Shown here: positions 1 to 5,900 of the stretch, one piece after another
Layout of the letters: each line of letters starts with the position of its first letter
Position numbering within the stretch: position 1 is the first letter of the stretch
Assembly (NCBI GenBank): GCA_000437915.1
Contig: FR901000.1
Span: forward strand, 364,679-371,953
DNA length: 7,275 bases
Source of the DNA: Subdoligranulum sp. CAG:314
Lineage (GTDB): Bacteria > Bacillota > Clostridia > Christensenellales > CAG-314
Reading direction: 5' to 3'
The notes under the pieces: generated by a model
The model's input: only the letters and a program-made list of their open reading frames with translations
What the model was told of the DNA's origin: nothing
Database searches by the model: none
Program-made: the position numbers and the translations under genes

Positions 1-1869
1 GCGTCGGTAAAAAGCGTCGTGTTGGGCGAAAAATTGAAGGACGTGGGAGCGTATGCTTTTTCGGCGTGCTCGTCGCTTGAAGCGATAGAAATTCTCGGAA
101 CGGAGGTGTCAATCGGCGAATCGGCTTTTTACAACTGCACGCTTCTTTCTCGGGCGGACATAAAGGGCGATGTGCTTTCCGTCGGCGAGTATGCCTTCGC
201 CGGCACCGCGTTCTGGACGGAGACCGACCCGCTCGTTTATGTTGACAATTGGCTGGTGGGCGTAAACAATATTGAGGTTGAAAGCGTTTCTCTGCGGCAG
301 GATACAATCGGCATAGGCGCGAGAGCGTTTGCGGGCTGCGAGCAGTTGAGAGACATATTGATACCGTCAAGCGTCAAATCCGTAGGCGAGCGCGCTTTTT
401 ACAAGTGCACGGGGCTGCGCGCGGTAGTGTTCGGCAACGGCGGAGTGGAAAGCATAGGGGAATATGCCTTTGCGGGCTGCACCGCGCTTCAAAGCTTTCA
501 GCTGGGAGACAGTCTTAAAAATATCGACGGCTATGCGTTTTACGGCTGCACTTCCGTTACCTCAACCACATTTATCGGCGGGCTTCCCGCGTCGCTTGAA
601 AGAATCGGCGTTTACGCTTTTTACGGCACGGGCGTGTGGAACAGAACAAGCGGCGTGGTGTATGTGGGCGACTGGGCTGTGGGCGTCAACGGCTCGGAGA
701 TGTACGTGACGCTGGACGCAAAGACGCGGGGAATAGCGGACTACGCGTTCTACGGCGCGACAGTGCTCGAAGTCAACATTCCGCAGACTGTGGAAATAAT
801 CGGCCGCGCCGCGTTTTACAACTGTATGTTTTTGCTGGAAGCGACCTTGCCTTCCTCAATAGAAAGCATAAACGACTATATGTTTTACGGTTGTATGTTT
901 TTAAGCAGCGTCACCATTCCCGAAGGGATTACGGAAATCGGCCGCTCGGCGTTTTACGGCTGTCCGAGCTTGTCAAGCATAGTTATTCCCGACAGTGTGA
1001 GCAAGATTTCGGATTTTGCGTTTTACGGCAGCGGTCTGCGTTCCGTCGAAATCGGCGGCGGCGTGAGAGAGCTAGGCGAAAACATTTTCAGCGGCTGCGT
1101 CAACCTTCAAACCGTAACAATAAAAGACGGGCTTTTGACTTTGGGGACGCGTATGTTTTATCGCTGCGAGTCCTTGAAAGAAGTCGTTTTCGGCAACAGT
1201 CTGACAACTGTCGGCAATTACGCCTTTTACGGCTGCAAATCGCTTGACAACGTCACTCTTCCGTCTTCGGTGGAAAGAATAGGCAATTACGCCTTTTACG
1301 GCTGTTCGTCGCTTAAAACGCTCGTCCTCAACGAGGGGCTTAAACAGATAGGAACAAGCGCGTTTCTCGACTGCAATTCAATCGAAACTATCGTTTTGCC
1401 TTCAACGGTGACGGATATAGGTAATTACGCTTTCAGGGGGTGCTCGTCCCTTTTTGGCATAACGCTGAGTTTAAGCGTAACGACGTTGGGCAACCACGTG
1501 TTTTACGGCTGCAACACGCTCACGATTTACTGCGAGAGCAAGGCGGCGGGCGAAAATTGGGGAGCGCGTTGGAATTCGGGCTATCGTCCGGTAGTGTACG
1601 GCTGCGTTCTTTCTTCAGACAAGTCTTTCGTGCAGGCCGTTGAAAAAAGCGCGGTGGAAAATTATCGGCTTGTTGACGGCGAACCGGTAAACACCGTTAC
1701 CGCGCCCGTGCGCAGAGGGTATGAGTTTGTCGGTTGGACGACGACTGCGGGAGGAACGACGGCGGAGTACGCGGCGGAAAATTTTTGCGACGCGCCCGAC
1801 GGCACGACGCTTTACGCCGTGTGGCAGGAAAAGCCCGAGCCTCAGCCTGACGAGCAAGAAGAAAACTGA
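1..1869 (+). CDS. BspA-like leucine-rich-repeat surface protein with C-terminal InlB B-repeat (5' partial)
   Basis: The frame is open from base 1, so this is the C-terminal 622 residues of a larger protein; the GTG at 19 lies inside a repeat and is not a start. It holds about 20 BspA/TpLRR-type (LRR_5) repeats of roughly 23 residues with the core Y-A-F-Y-G-C-x-S-L-x-x-I-x-I-P-x-S-V-x-x-I-G, from about residue 13 to 510. Near residues 575-610 is one InlB B-repeat-like unit (RRGYEFVGWTT, then TTLYAVW). The end is an acidic Pro/Glu/Gln tail with no LPXTG motif, membrane segment or dockerin, so anchoring, if any, must lie in the missing N-terminal part. Such proteins are usually exported and bind host or microbial surfaces; that role is inferred. 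Two units (bases 190-330 and 613-750) depart from the repeat and share a VYV-x-DW-x-VGVN motif. The family call is secure, the ligand unknown. Confidence 0.9.
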   Translation, partial: ASVKSVVLGEKLKDVGAYAFSACSSLEAIEILGTEVSIGESAFYNCTLLSRADIKGDVLSVGEYAFAGTAFWTETDPLVYVDNWLVGVNNIEVESVSLRQDTIGIGARAFAGCEQLRDILIPSSVKSVGERAFYKCTGLRAVVFGNGGVESIGEYAFAGCTALQSFQLGDSLKNIDGYAFYGCTSVTSTTFIGGLPASLERIGVYAFYGTGVWNRTSGVVYVGDWAVGVNGSEMYVTLDAKTRGIADYAFYGATVLEVNIPQTVEIIGRAAFYNCMFLLEATLPSSIESINDYMFYGCMFLSSVTIPEGITEIGRSAFYGCPSLSSIVIPDSVSKISDFAFYGSGLRSVEIGGGVRELGENIFSGCVNLQTVTIKDGLLTLGTRMFYRCESLKEVVFGNSLTTVGNYAFYGCKSLDNVTLPSSVERIGNYAFYGCSSLKTLVLNEGLKQIGTSAFLDCNSIETIVLPSTVTDIGNYAFRGCSSLFGITLSLSVTTLGNHVFYGCNTLTIYCESKAAGENWGARWNSGYRPVVYGCVLSSDKSFVQAVEKSAVENYRLVDGEPVNTVTAPVRRGYEFVGWTTTAGGTTAEYAAENFCDAPDGTTLYAVWQEKPEPQPDEQEEN

Positions 1870-1884
1870 TTTTTTCGGCATTTA

Positions 1885-1913
1885 AAAGCCCCCTTGAAAA
1901 GCGAGGGGGCTTT
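1885..1913. terminator. Intrinsic terminator between converging genes
   Basis: The arms AAAGCCCCCT (1885-1894) and AGGGGGCTTT (1904-1913) are perfectly complementary over 10 bp around a 9-base loop. The hairpin starts 16 bases after the stop of the leucine-rich-repeat gene. Read on the minus strand, the second arm runs into TTTT, and it lies 135 bases beyond the stop of the minus-strand operon. Neither side has a long U run, so efficiency is uncertain, but position and stem strength suit a bidirectional terminator. Confidence 0.75.
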
Positions 1914-2047
1914 GATGTTATATATATTAGTTAGACTGCTTTTTTTCGGCGTGGCTTTGTTGTTTTTTCAAGCCGCCTTTTGCTTCGCGCGTTTGTTTTC
2001 TGTTTCAATTATATATAATTGTTAAATCTCCGAGCGCGGCAATTCTT

Positions 2048-3454
2048 TCATTTGAAAATTTTGTCCGCGTCGTCGAAAGGAGTTTGGTCGTCCTTGAAAT
2101 ACGTCCTTCCCGCTCCGAAGTAGCCGACAAAGCTGCCTTTTTCTCCCTCGTCGTCGGAATGCGCGCAGCTCATTTTATACACCGTTAAGCCGCTTATTTC
2201 AATCGGAGCGGCATCTATTGTCAGCAGCGCTTTTTCATTGAAAAGCGAGTTGTCTCCGCTTCGGCGTTGGTGGTACAAAATGTAGTCCGAGTTGATTGTT
2301 TCTATGGATTCGCCAAGACGGAAATGCAGCCAATGTCCCGTTTCCAGCAGTGCGACGAGGTCGGCTTCCGTGGGTTGGGTTTTGAATATCGCCGAGTCGA
2401 TTATGTCTATATTTGTTTTGCTGCCTGCCTGATACACTCTCGAATACATACGCGTAAAAATAAATTTACTTTCAGGATCGGTCTCGTACGTCGACGGCTG
2501 TCTGATGAAAATTTCCGTTTCGGTATCGGTATTGGCTTTGGTGAATTCGACGGAGGTGTCGAGAGCGTATTCGAGTTGGTTGCCCGTTGAGCCGATAAAG
2601 TGGATGTGGGAACAGGTGTCGGCGGGAAACCATATTTGCGTGGCTTTCGTGCTTATTTTCAGTCCCGAAAAGGTATCGGCTGCGCTCGTGTCCAGCTTGC
2701 CGTCCTCCGTCAGCTTGGGAGTGATTGTGAGATTGCTTATATCAATGGAGACGCATTCGGGAGCTAGACTGCCCATGCTTCCCCAATTGTAAAAATTGAG
2801 GCTGTAATCGTCGAAAACAAGCGTTTTGTCCTCGCCGAGGTTGGGCAGCACTATGCGCAGGGAAATGCCGCCGTCGGTTATGGTTTGTCCGTCAACCGTT
2901 ATGGTTGTGCCGTCGGTGAAGGTAGCGGCAGTTTCTCTTGATTTCTTACCGGTCGCGGAGTCGTAAACGGGTATATTTTCAACCGTGTAGGATGGAAATT
3001 CGTACGCGCCGCCCAAAATGGCGTAATACATGAAGTCAAATGCCTGCGCCGTAAATTCGGTTATAAAAAAATTTGAAAAATCAAGTATTATTATCAGATT
3101 GTTGAGGTATTCGCACAGTGAGTTTTCGTATTTGGCATAGTGAAGAATACCGTTTGTTCTCAGATTTTCGTTTATTTTATCGTTTCCGCCGTCGGGAAAT
3201 GCACCCGAAACGGAAAGTCCGCCGTCGGTGATTTCCACGTCGAAGCCGCAGCCGCGGTCGGTGCTGCTTTCGCCCGCCAAAATTTTGCTTTGTTCTTCAA
3301 GAGAGGTTTGGTCGTGGTCGGGGACGGGCGTGACGTCGGGCTCCTCCGCAGAAGCAAAAGAGAGCGCGCCCTCTCCCGAGATACCCGTCGAGGGCGACGC
3401 AAGCAGCGCGAGGGGCGCGACGACTGCTGAAAGGAGCAAGGCGACGAGCAGCAA
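2048..3454 (-). CDS. Large secreted protein of unknown function, third gene of the SipW operon; 5' end disturbed
   Basis: I do not recognise the family. The frame is open from 3496 to the TGA at 2050-2048, but its first usual start codon is TTG at 3454, giving 468 residues that begin inside a hydrophobic signal core. The upstream in-frame bases encode KKPTLNRRVRIAGA, an ideal positively charged signal n-region, so the natural N-terminus lies further up. A strong Shine-Dalgarno (3514-3507) and GTG (3500) are present but one base out of frame across an A7 run. With one A fewer, the product would be 483 residues. A signal peptidase site is plausible at SFASA|EEP (A36 counted from the TTG). The mature part is acidic, rich in beta-prone Thr/Ser/Ile, and has five cysteines. 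There is no LPXTG motif or C-terminal membrane helix. It follows the signal peptidase gene directly, overlapping it if GTG is used, so it is probably co-transcribed. A role in surface fibre or matrix assembly is inferred from context only. Confidence 0.8.
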   Translation of the reverse strand: MLLVALLLSAVVAPLALLASPSTGISGEGALSFASAEEPDVTPVPDHDQTSLEEQSKILAGESSTDRGCGFDVEITDGGLSVSGAFPDGGNDKINENLRTNGILHYAKYENSLCEYLNNLIIILDFSNFFITEFTAQAFDFMYYAILGGAYEFPSYTVENIPVYDSATGKKSRETAATFTDGTTITVDGQTITDGGISLRIVLPNLGEDKTLVFDDYSLNFYNWGSMGSLAPECVSIDISNLTITPKLTEDGKLDTSAADTFSGLKISTKATQIWFPADTCSHIHFIGSTGNQLEYALDTSVEFTKANTDTETEIFIRQPSTYETDPESKFIFTRMYSRVYQAGSKTNIDIIDSAIFKTQPTEADLVALLETGHWLHFRLGESIETINSDYILYHQRRSGDNSLFNEKALLTIDAAPIEISGLTVYKMSCAHSDDEGEKGSFVGYFGAGRTYFKDDQTPFDDADKIFK

Positions 3455-3468
3455 AGCGCCCGCTATCC

Positions 3469-4911
3469 TTACCCTGCGGTTAAGCGTCGGTTTTTTTCAC
3501 CTTCGTCCTCCTTTGAATCCAACGGGACGTTTTGCGTGTTTTTCCCGTTCGCCGAGCTGAACGAAAACGCGCCCGTTGTTTTAATCTGTCTGTACGCCTT
3601 GGCGACGCGCCCGATTTTTCTTCCGTTGTTCAAACTGCGGAGAGCATTTTCGGACTCCGCCGCCTTTTTCGCGTCGCCTTCCGCCGTGCGGGATTTTTTG
3701 TTTGTAGAAAAAGCTTTATTTTCAACGCGCCTAATCAAACCGTCGGCGAGCAGTTGTTCAAAGCTCCTTGACGGGGGCGCAAAGTCCTGCGGAACCTTTT
3801 CGATTATTGTCAGAGAATGGGTTTGCGCCAAAAGCTTTATCAGCTCCGACGCGAATTTTACGCCGCGCTCGCTGTTTACGCGAAACAGAGAGGGCACGCC
3901 TCGATAAAATTTGCCGCGCTCGGAAACGTCGCAGATAAAATATTTGGCTTCCGTCGTCTGCGGCTCGATTGCAAGGCAGAGCAAAATCTTTCTGCCTCTT
4001 ACGTTCAGCTTTGCGAGGAGCTTTCTGCCCTTTCTGAACGTTTCACACCGTTTGCTTATGCGCGCTTTGACTCCCGAAAGGGAAAGCAAAGCGTTTTTTA
4101 TTGCGGAGTAGCGTCTTTTTACGTCGTCGTCCGCCAAAATCAGCCTTGCGCCGAATGTTTTTACAAAATATTCCTGTTTGTCCGTTAAAAAGAACGGAGG
4201 CTTCTGCGCGGCGGTTTCCGCTTTTTTATCCGTCGCGTCGTCAAAAGCGATTGCCGCCGAACTGAGAGCGTCGTCAACCGTCGTCGCCGTCCGTTTGGCA
4301 GTGTTGCCGCCGCCCTGCGTTTCAGCAGCCGCGTCGCGCGCCGTGAACAGAATGACAAGCTCCCAGACCAGATAAATCGTCATAGCCGCACACGGGCAGA
4401 TAATCAGACTGATTATTCCCGCTTTGGAGCCGACAAAGCCCACGGTTTTGTTGAGGAACGCGGGCAGGGGAGTGGCTTTGCCCAGCACAAAATCCTGCGG
4501 TACGTAATAACCGTCGTCGAATACGTTGCTCGTGCCCTTTGTCAGATAAGTTCTTCTTCCCTCTGCGTCGGTTGAAACGGCGACGACCTCGTGCACCCAA
4601 ACGGGGCAGTCCTTTACAAGCTCCGCGGAAAAGTCGTTTTTGTATTGGGCTACCGCGCGATAAAAAACAATCACGTCGCCGACGTCGTATTGGTCATCCC
4701 GATTGACGAAAACGACGTCGCCGACATAAAGTTCGCTTGCTTCCATGCTTTTTGACCTGATTACGCCAAACCTCAGTCCCGCAACGCCGTTTTCGCGCTG
4801 CGCGAGGGTGGACACGGTCATAAACAGGGAAAAAAGCAAAACAAGCGCAAACAGGACGTCGAGGACGACGCCGAGAGATTTTTCAATTTTTGCGCTTTTG
4901 AAAATACTCAT
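3469..4911 (-). CDS. sipW: SipW-type (ER-type, S26B) signal peptidase I with a long cytoplasmic C-terminal extension
   Basis: A membrane peptidase that cleaves signal peptides outside the membrane. Residues 15-37 form the first membrane helix. The catalytic serine is Ser55 in R-S-K-S-M. The general-base position is His107 in V-W-V-H-E-V-V, as in SipW and eukaryotic Sec11, in place of the Lys of ordinary bacterial type I enzymes. Residues 122-133 (YLTKGTSNVFDD) match the TKGDNN..DD box, with Asp132/133 kept but the Asp after KG replaced by Thr127. A second helix spans about 164-190. SipW-type enzymes are commonly around 190 residues; this one has 480. The extra 290 begin with a low-complexity linker, then a basic folded-looking region at about 240-365 (RYSAIKNALLSLSGVKARIS, later KGRKLLAKLNVRGRKILL), then a charged tail. 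It resembles a recurring domain in uncultured Clostridia that I cannot name. ATG 4911 has GGGAGG six bases upstream and is 46 bases after the TasA-like gene, its likely substrate. Confidence 0.87.
   Translation of the reverse strand: MSIFKSAKIEKSLGVVLDVLFALVLLFSLFMTVSTLAQRENGVAGLRFGVIRSKSMEASELYVGDVVFVNRDDQYDVGDVIVFYRAVAQYKNDFSAELVKDCPVWVHEVVAVSTDAEGRRTYLTKGTSNVFDDGYYVPQDFVLGKATPLPAFLNKTVGFVGSKAGIISLIICPCAAMTIYLVWELVILFTARDAAAETQGGGNTAKRTATTVDDALSSAAIAFDDATDKKAETAAQKPPFFLTDKQEYFVKTFGARLILADDDVKRRYSAIKNALLSLSGVKARISKRCETFRKGRKLLAKLNVRGRKILLCLAIEPQTTEAKYFICDVSERGKFYRGVPSLFRVNSERGVKFASELIKLLAQTHSLTIIEKVPQDFAPPSRSFEQLLADGLIRRVENKAFSTNKKSRTAEGDAKKAAESENALRSLNNGRKIGRVAKAYRQIKTTGAFSFSSANGKNTQNVPLDSKEDEGEKNRRLTAG
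3491..3497 (-). other. A7 run at the gene junction: frameshift, phase-variation or indel site
   Basis: On the minus strand seven A residues follow the GTG at 3500-3498. In this sequence GTG leads to a stop after five more codons (KKTDA), whereas removing one A joins GTG to the long frame of the third gene. In the signal peptidase frame, codons GAA AAA AAC contain A AAA AAC (3496-3490), a canonical -1 slippery heptamer in the correct phase. A -1 shift there leads into the third gene's frame (CCG ACG CTT), which stays open to 2048. The Shine-Dalgarno ends ten bases before the heptamer, a distance like that of the stimulator of dnaX frameshifting. A plain sequencing indel is also possible. Confidence 0.6.
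3507..3514 (-). promoter_or_regulatory. Strong Shine-Dalgarno inside the signal peptidase gene
   Basis: AAAGGAGG on the minus strand lies six bases before GTG (3500-3498) and inside the last codons of the signal peptidase gene. It is the best ribosome binding site near the third gene and argues that translation of that gene should start at GTG rather than TTG 3454, which lacks a comparable site. It could also act as an internal stimulator of frameshifting on the following A7 run. Confidence 0.7.
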
Positions 4912-4957
4912 GGTTTGCCTCCCGTTTGCGCTTGCGCTCGGTTAAGTGATTGCGAAA

Positions 4958-5506
4958 TTAAGCTTGCGTCTGCGTCAGATTCAGCGAAAAAGTCAGACTG
5001 TCGTTAAAGGCTTTTGCGGGAGCGCTGTCTTTGACGGAAACCGTGATTGTGTAAACCACGGGCGTGCCCTGCGTGACGACCTCTGTTGCTTGGGCGGTTT
5101 CTTCTCCTACCTTGATTTCGACTTCAAAATTGCTTTCTGCGGACACGGTTGCCGTGAGCTTGGAGTCTATGGTTATATCGGAGCCGGCGGCAAAGGTGTT
5201 GGTCACCGTCACGGTGAAAACCCACGTGTCAGTCGTTTTGTTTGCTTCCGCAAACGTGAAGGTCACGCTGTGGCTTTCGGTTGTTGTCGTTTCGTCAAAG
5301 CTGTAAGACTCCTGACCGAAGCTCACCTGCTTGGTGCCGCCCGCGTTGGCAAAAGCTACCGTTGCGTTGACGTCGGTCGGGTTGAAGGTGAGCGTGCCCG
5401 TCGAGCTTAACGTGACGTTTGACGCCGCCCAGATGCCCACGCACATAACGGCGAGCACAAGCGCAAGCGAAACGATGGTTGAAAAAATCCTTACTTTTCT
5501 TCTCAT
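4958..5506 (-). CDS. Small exported TasA/camelysin-like protein, probable SipW substrate
   Basis: The product has 182 residues. The N-terminus MRRKVRIF is basic, followed by a hydrophobic segment (about 9-25) and a likely cleavage site around GIWA|AS. The mature part from about residue 28 is Thr/Ser/Val-rich with alternating beta-strand character and no further cysteine; it starts NVTLSSTGTLTF, a pattern common in small exported proteins next to SipW genes in Clostridia. TasA and camelysin are beta-sandwich proteins that assemble into fibres after SipW cleavage. This one is near camelysin in length and shorter than TasA. Homology is judged from signal type, composition and neighbourhood rather than a clear motif match. 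The start ATG has AGGAG eight bases upstream (5519-5515). It is the first gene of the operon, behind a promoter with a G10 spacer. Cys22 is not in a lipobox. A generic exported beta-sandwich protein is the alternative. Confidence 0.7.
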   Translation of the reverse strand: MRRKVRIFSTIVSLALVLAVMCVGIWAASNVTLSSTGTLTFNPTDVNATVAFANAGGTKQVSFGQESYSFDETTTTESHSVTFTFAEANKTTDTWVFTVTVTNTFAAGSDITIDSKLTATVSAESNFEVEIKVGEETAQATEVVTQGTPVVYTITVSVKDSAPAKAFNDSLTFSLNLTQTQA

Positions 5507-5589
5507 AAAAAGGTCTCCTTTTTGTATTTATATCGCGTCGTCGCATACCCTTTCGGGAAAAGGGTATGCGACGATTTAATATCCGACAT
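5503..5589 (-). CDS. Possible 28-residue leader peptide overlapping the TasA-like start
   Basis: An ATG at 5589 opens 28 codons (starting MSDIKSS, ending KETFL) whose TGA overlaps the ATG of the TasA-like gene as ATGA. The frame runs through the 16-bp hairpin of the leader. Its ribosome binding site is weak (CGGAAAAC, no AGGAGG). A frame this short can arise by chance. The overlapping stop/start and the hairpin make translational coupling or attenuation conceivable, but nothing shows that it is translated. Confidence 0.2.
   Translation of the reverse strand: MSDIKSSHTLFPKGYATTRYKYKKETFL
5538..5574 (-). other. 16-bp perfect hairpin in the operon leader
   Basis: The arms at 5538-5553 and 5559-5574 are perfectly complementary over 16 bp, with a 5-base loop. 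It lies in the untranslated leader of the TasA-like gene, with its base about 18 bases from the AGGAG site. No U run follows on the minus strand, so it is not a standard terminator. It may protect the mRNA 5' end, bind a regulator, or influence ribosome access. Confidence 0.75.
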
Positions 5590-5638
5590 TTTGTTTTCCG
5601 AACGGGGAAATCTTTCGGCAATACCGTTTGTGTGTAAA

Positions 5639-5668
5639 ATTATAACATAGGTGCCCCCCCCCCGTCAA
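5639..5668 (-). promoter_or_regulatory. Promoter of the TasA-like/SipW operon with a G10 run in its spacer
   Basis: On the minus strand TTGACG (5668-5663) and TATAAT (5644-5639) are separated by 18 bases. Nine of the ten G residues fill the upstream half of that spacer and the first serves as the last base of the -35 box. TGT before the -10 box gives an extended -10 motif. Transcription would start near 5632, leaving a leader of about 126 bases. One G less would give the ideal 17-base spacer. The extended -10 may soften the effect of spacer changes. Confidence 0.8.
5654..5663. repeat. Ten-base C/G homopolymer, candidate phase-variation tract
   Basis: Ten C on the + strand (ten G on the minus strand) form the longest homopolymer in the window and fall between the -35 and -10 boxes of the operon promoter. 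Runs of this length are prone to slipped-strand change in length. The porA promoter of Neisseria meningitidis is a known case of expression set by a G run in the spacer. Confidence 0.8.
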
Positions 5669-5801
5669 ATGTTTGAATGATAAATTTTTGTACTACAGTT
5701 TTGCAATCGATAAATTCAATGTAAGAATATAAAAAAATATTCCTGTTTTTTTGCGAGCTTTTGTCTTAAATCGTTGAATGTTGGAGATTTCTTTTTAAAA
5801 C

Positions 5802-5828
5802 AAAAAAAGCCCGTCGAAAACGGGCTTT
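5802..5828 (-). terminator. Intrinsic terminator of the tandem MarR gene
   Basis: On the minus strand AAAGCCCG (5828-5821), a 7-base loop, and CGGGCTTT (5813-5806) form an 8-bp stem that runs into seven T and then GTTTT. It lies 73 bases after the regulator's stop codon and separates it from the downstream operon promoter. Confidence 0.88.
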
Positions 5829-5843
5829 CATTCATATTCCGAC

Positions 5844-5859
5844 CGCCGCGGGCGCGGCG
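5844..5859. other. Small GC-rich inverted repeat in the regulator's 3' untranslated region
   Basis: CGCCGCG (5844-5850) and CGCGGCG (5853-5859) are complementary, giving about six pairs around a tetraloop. It sits between the regulator's stop and its terminator, with no U run of its own. It may simply be an extra 3' structure or part of a compound terminator. Confidence 0.4.
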
Positions 5860-5900
5860 TAATTCAAAGCGTAAATTATTTGTAAAGAGACGTAGATTTT

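Noticed and set aside
19..21. GTG as the start of the leucine-rich-repeat protein
   Set aside because: The frame is open from base 1 and residues before it continue the repeat pattern; no ribosome binding site precedes it.
636..1247. 203-codon + strand reading frame inside the repeat gene
   Set aside because: Out-of-frame shadow of the repetitive leucine-rich-repeat sequence; Arg-rich with no family likeness.
1..1530. Regular 69-base periodicity resembling a tandem or CRISPR-like array
   Set aside because: The period is that of the coded 23-residue leucine-rich repeat and the frame is open throughout; repeats are not identical and there are no spacers.
2006..2021. 16-base perfect palindrome CAATTATATATAATTG
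   Set aside because: Contains TATAAT on both strands but has no matching -35 box or gene to serve in either direction; AT-rich palindromes arise easily.
3452..3454. TTG as the true start of the third operon gene
   Set aside because: It begins inside the hydrophobic signal core with no positive n-region and no Shine-Dalgarno, while upstream in-frame bases encode a proper n-region. Kept only as a conservative boundary.
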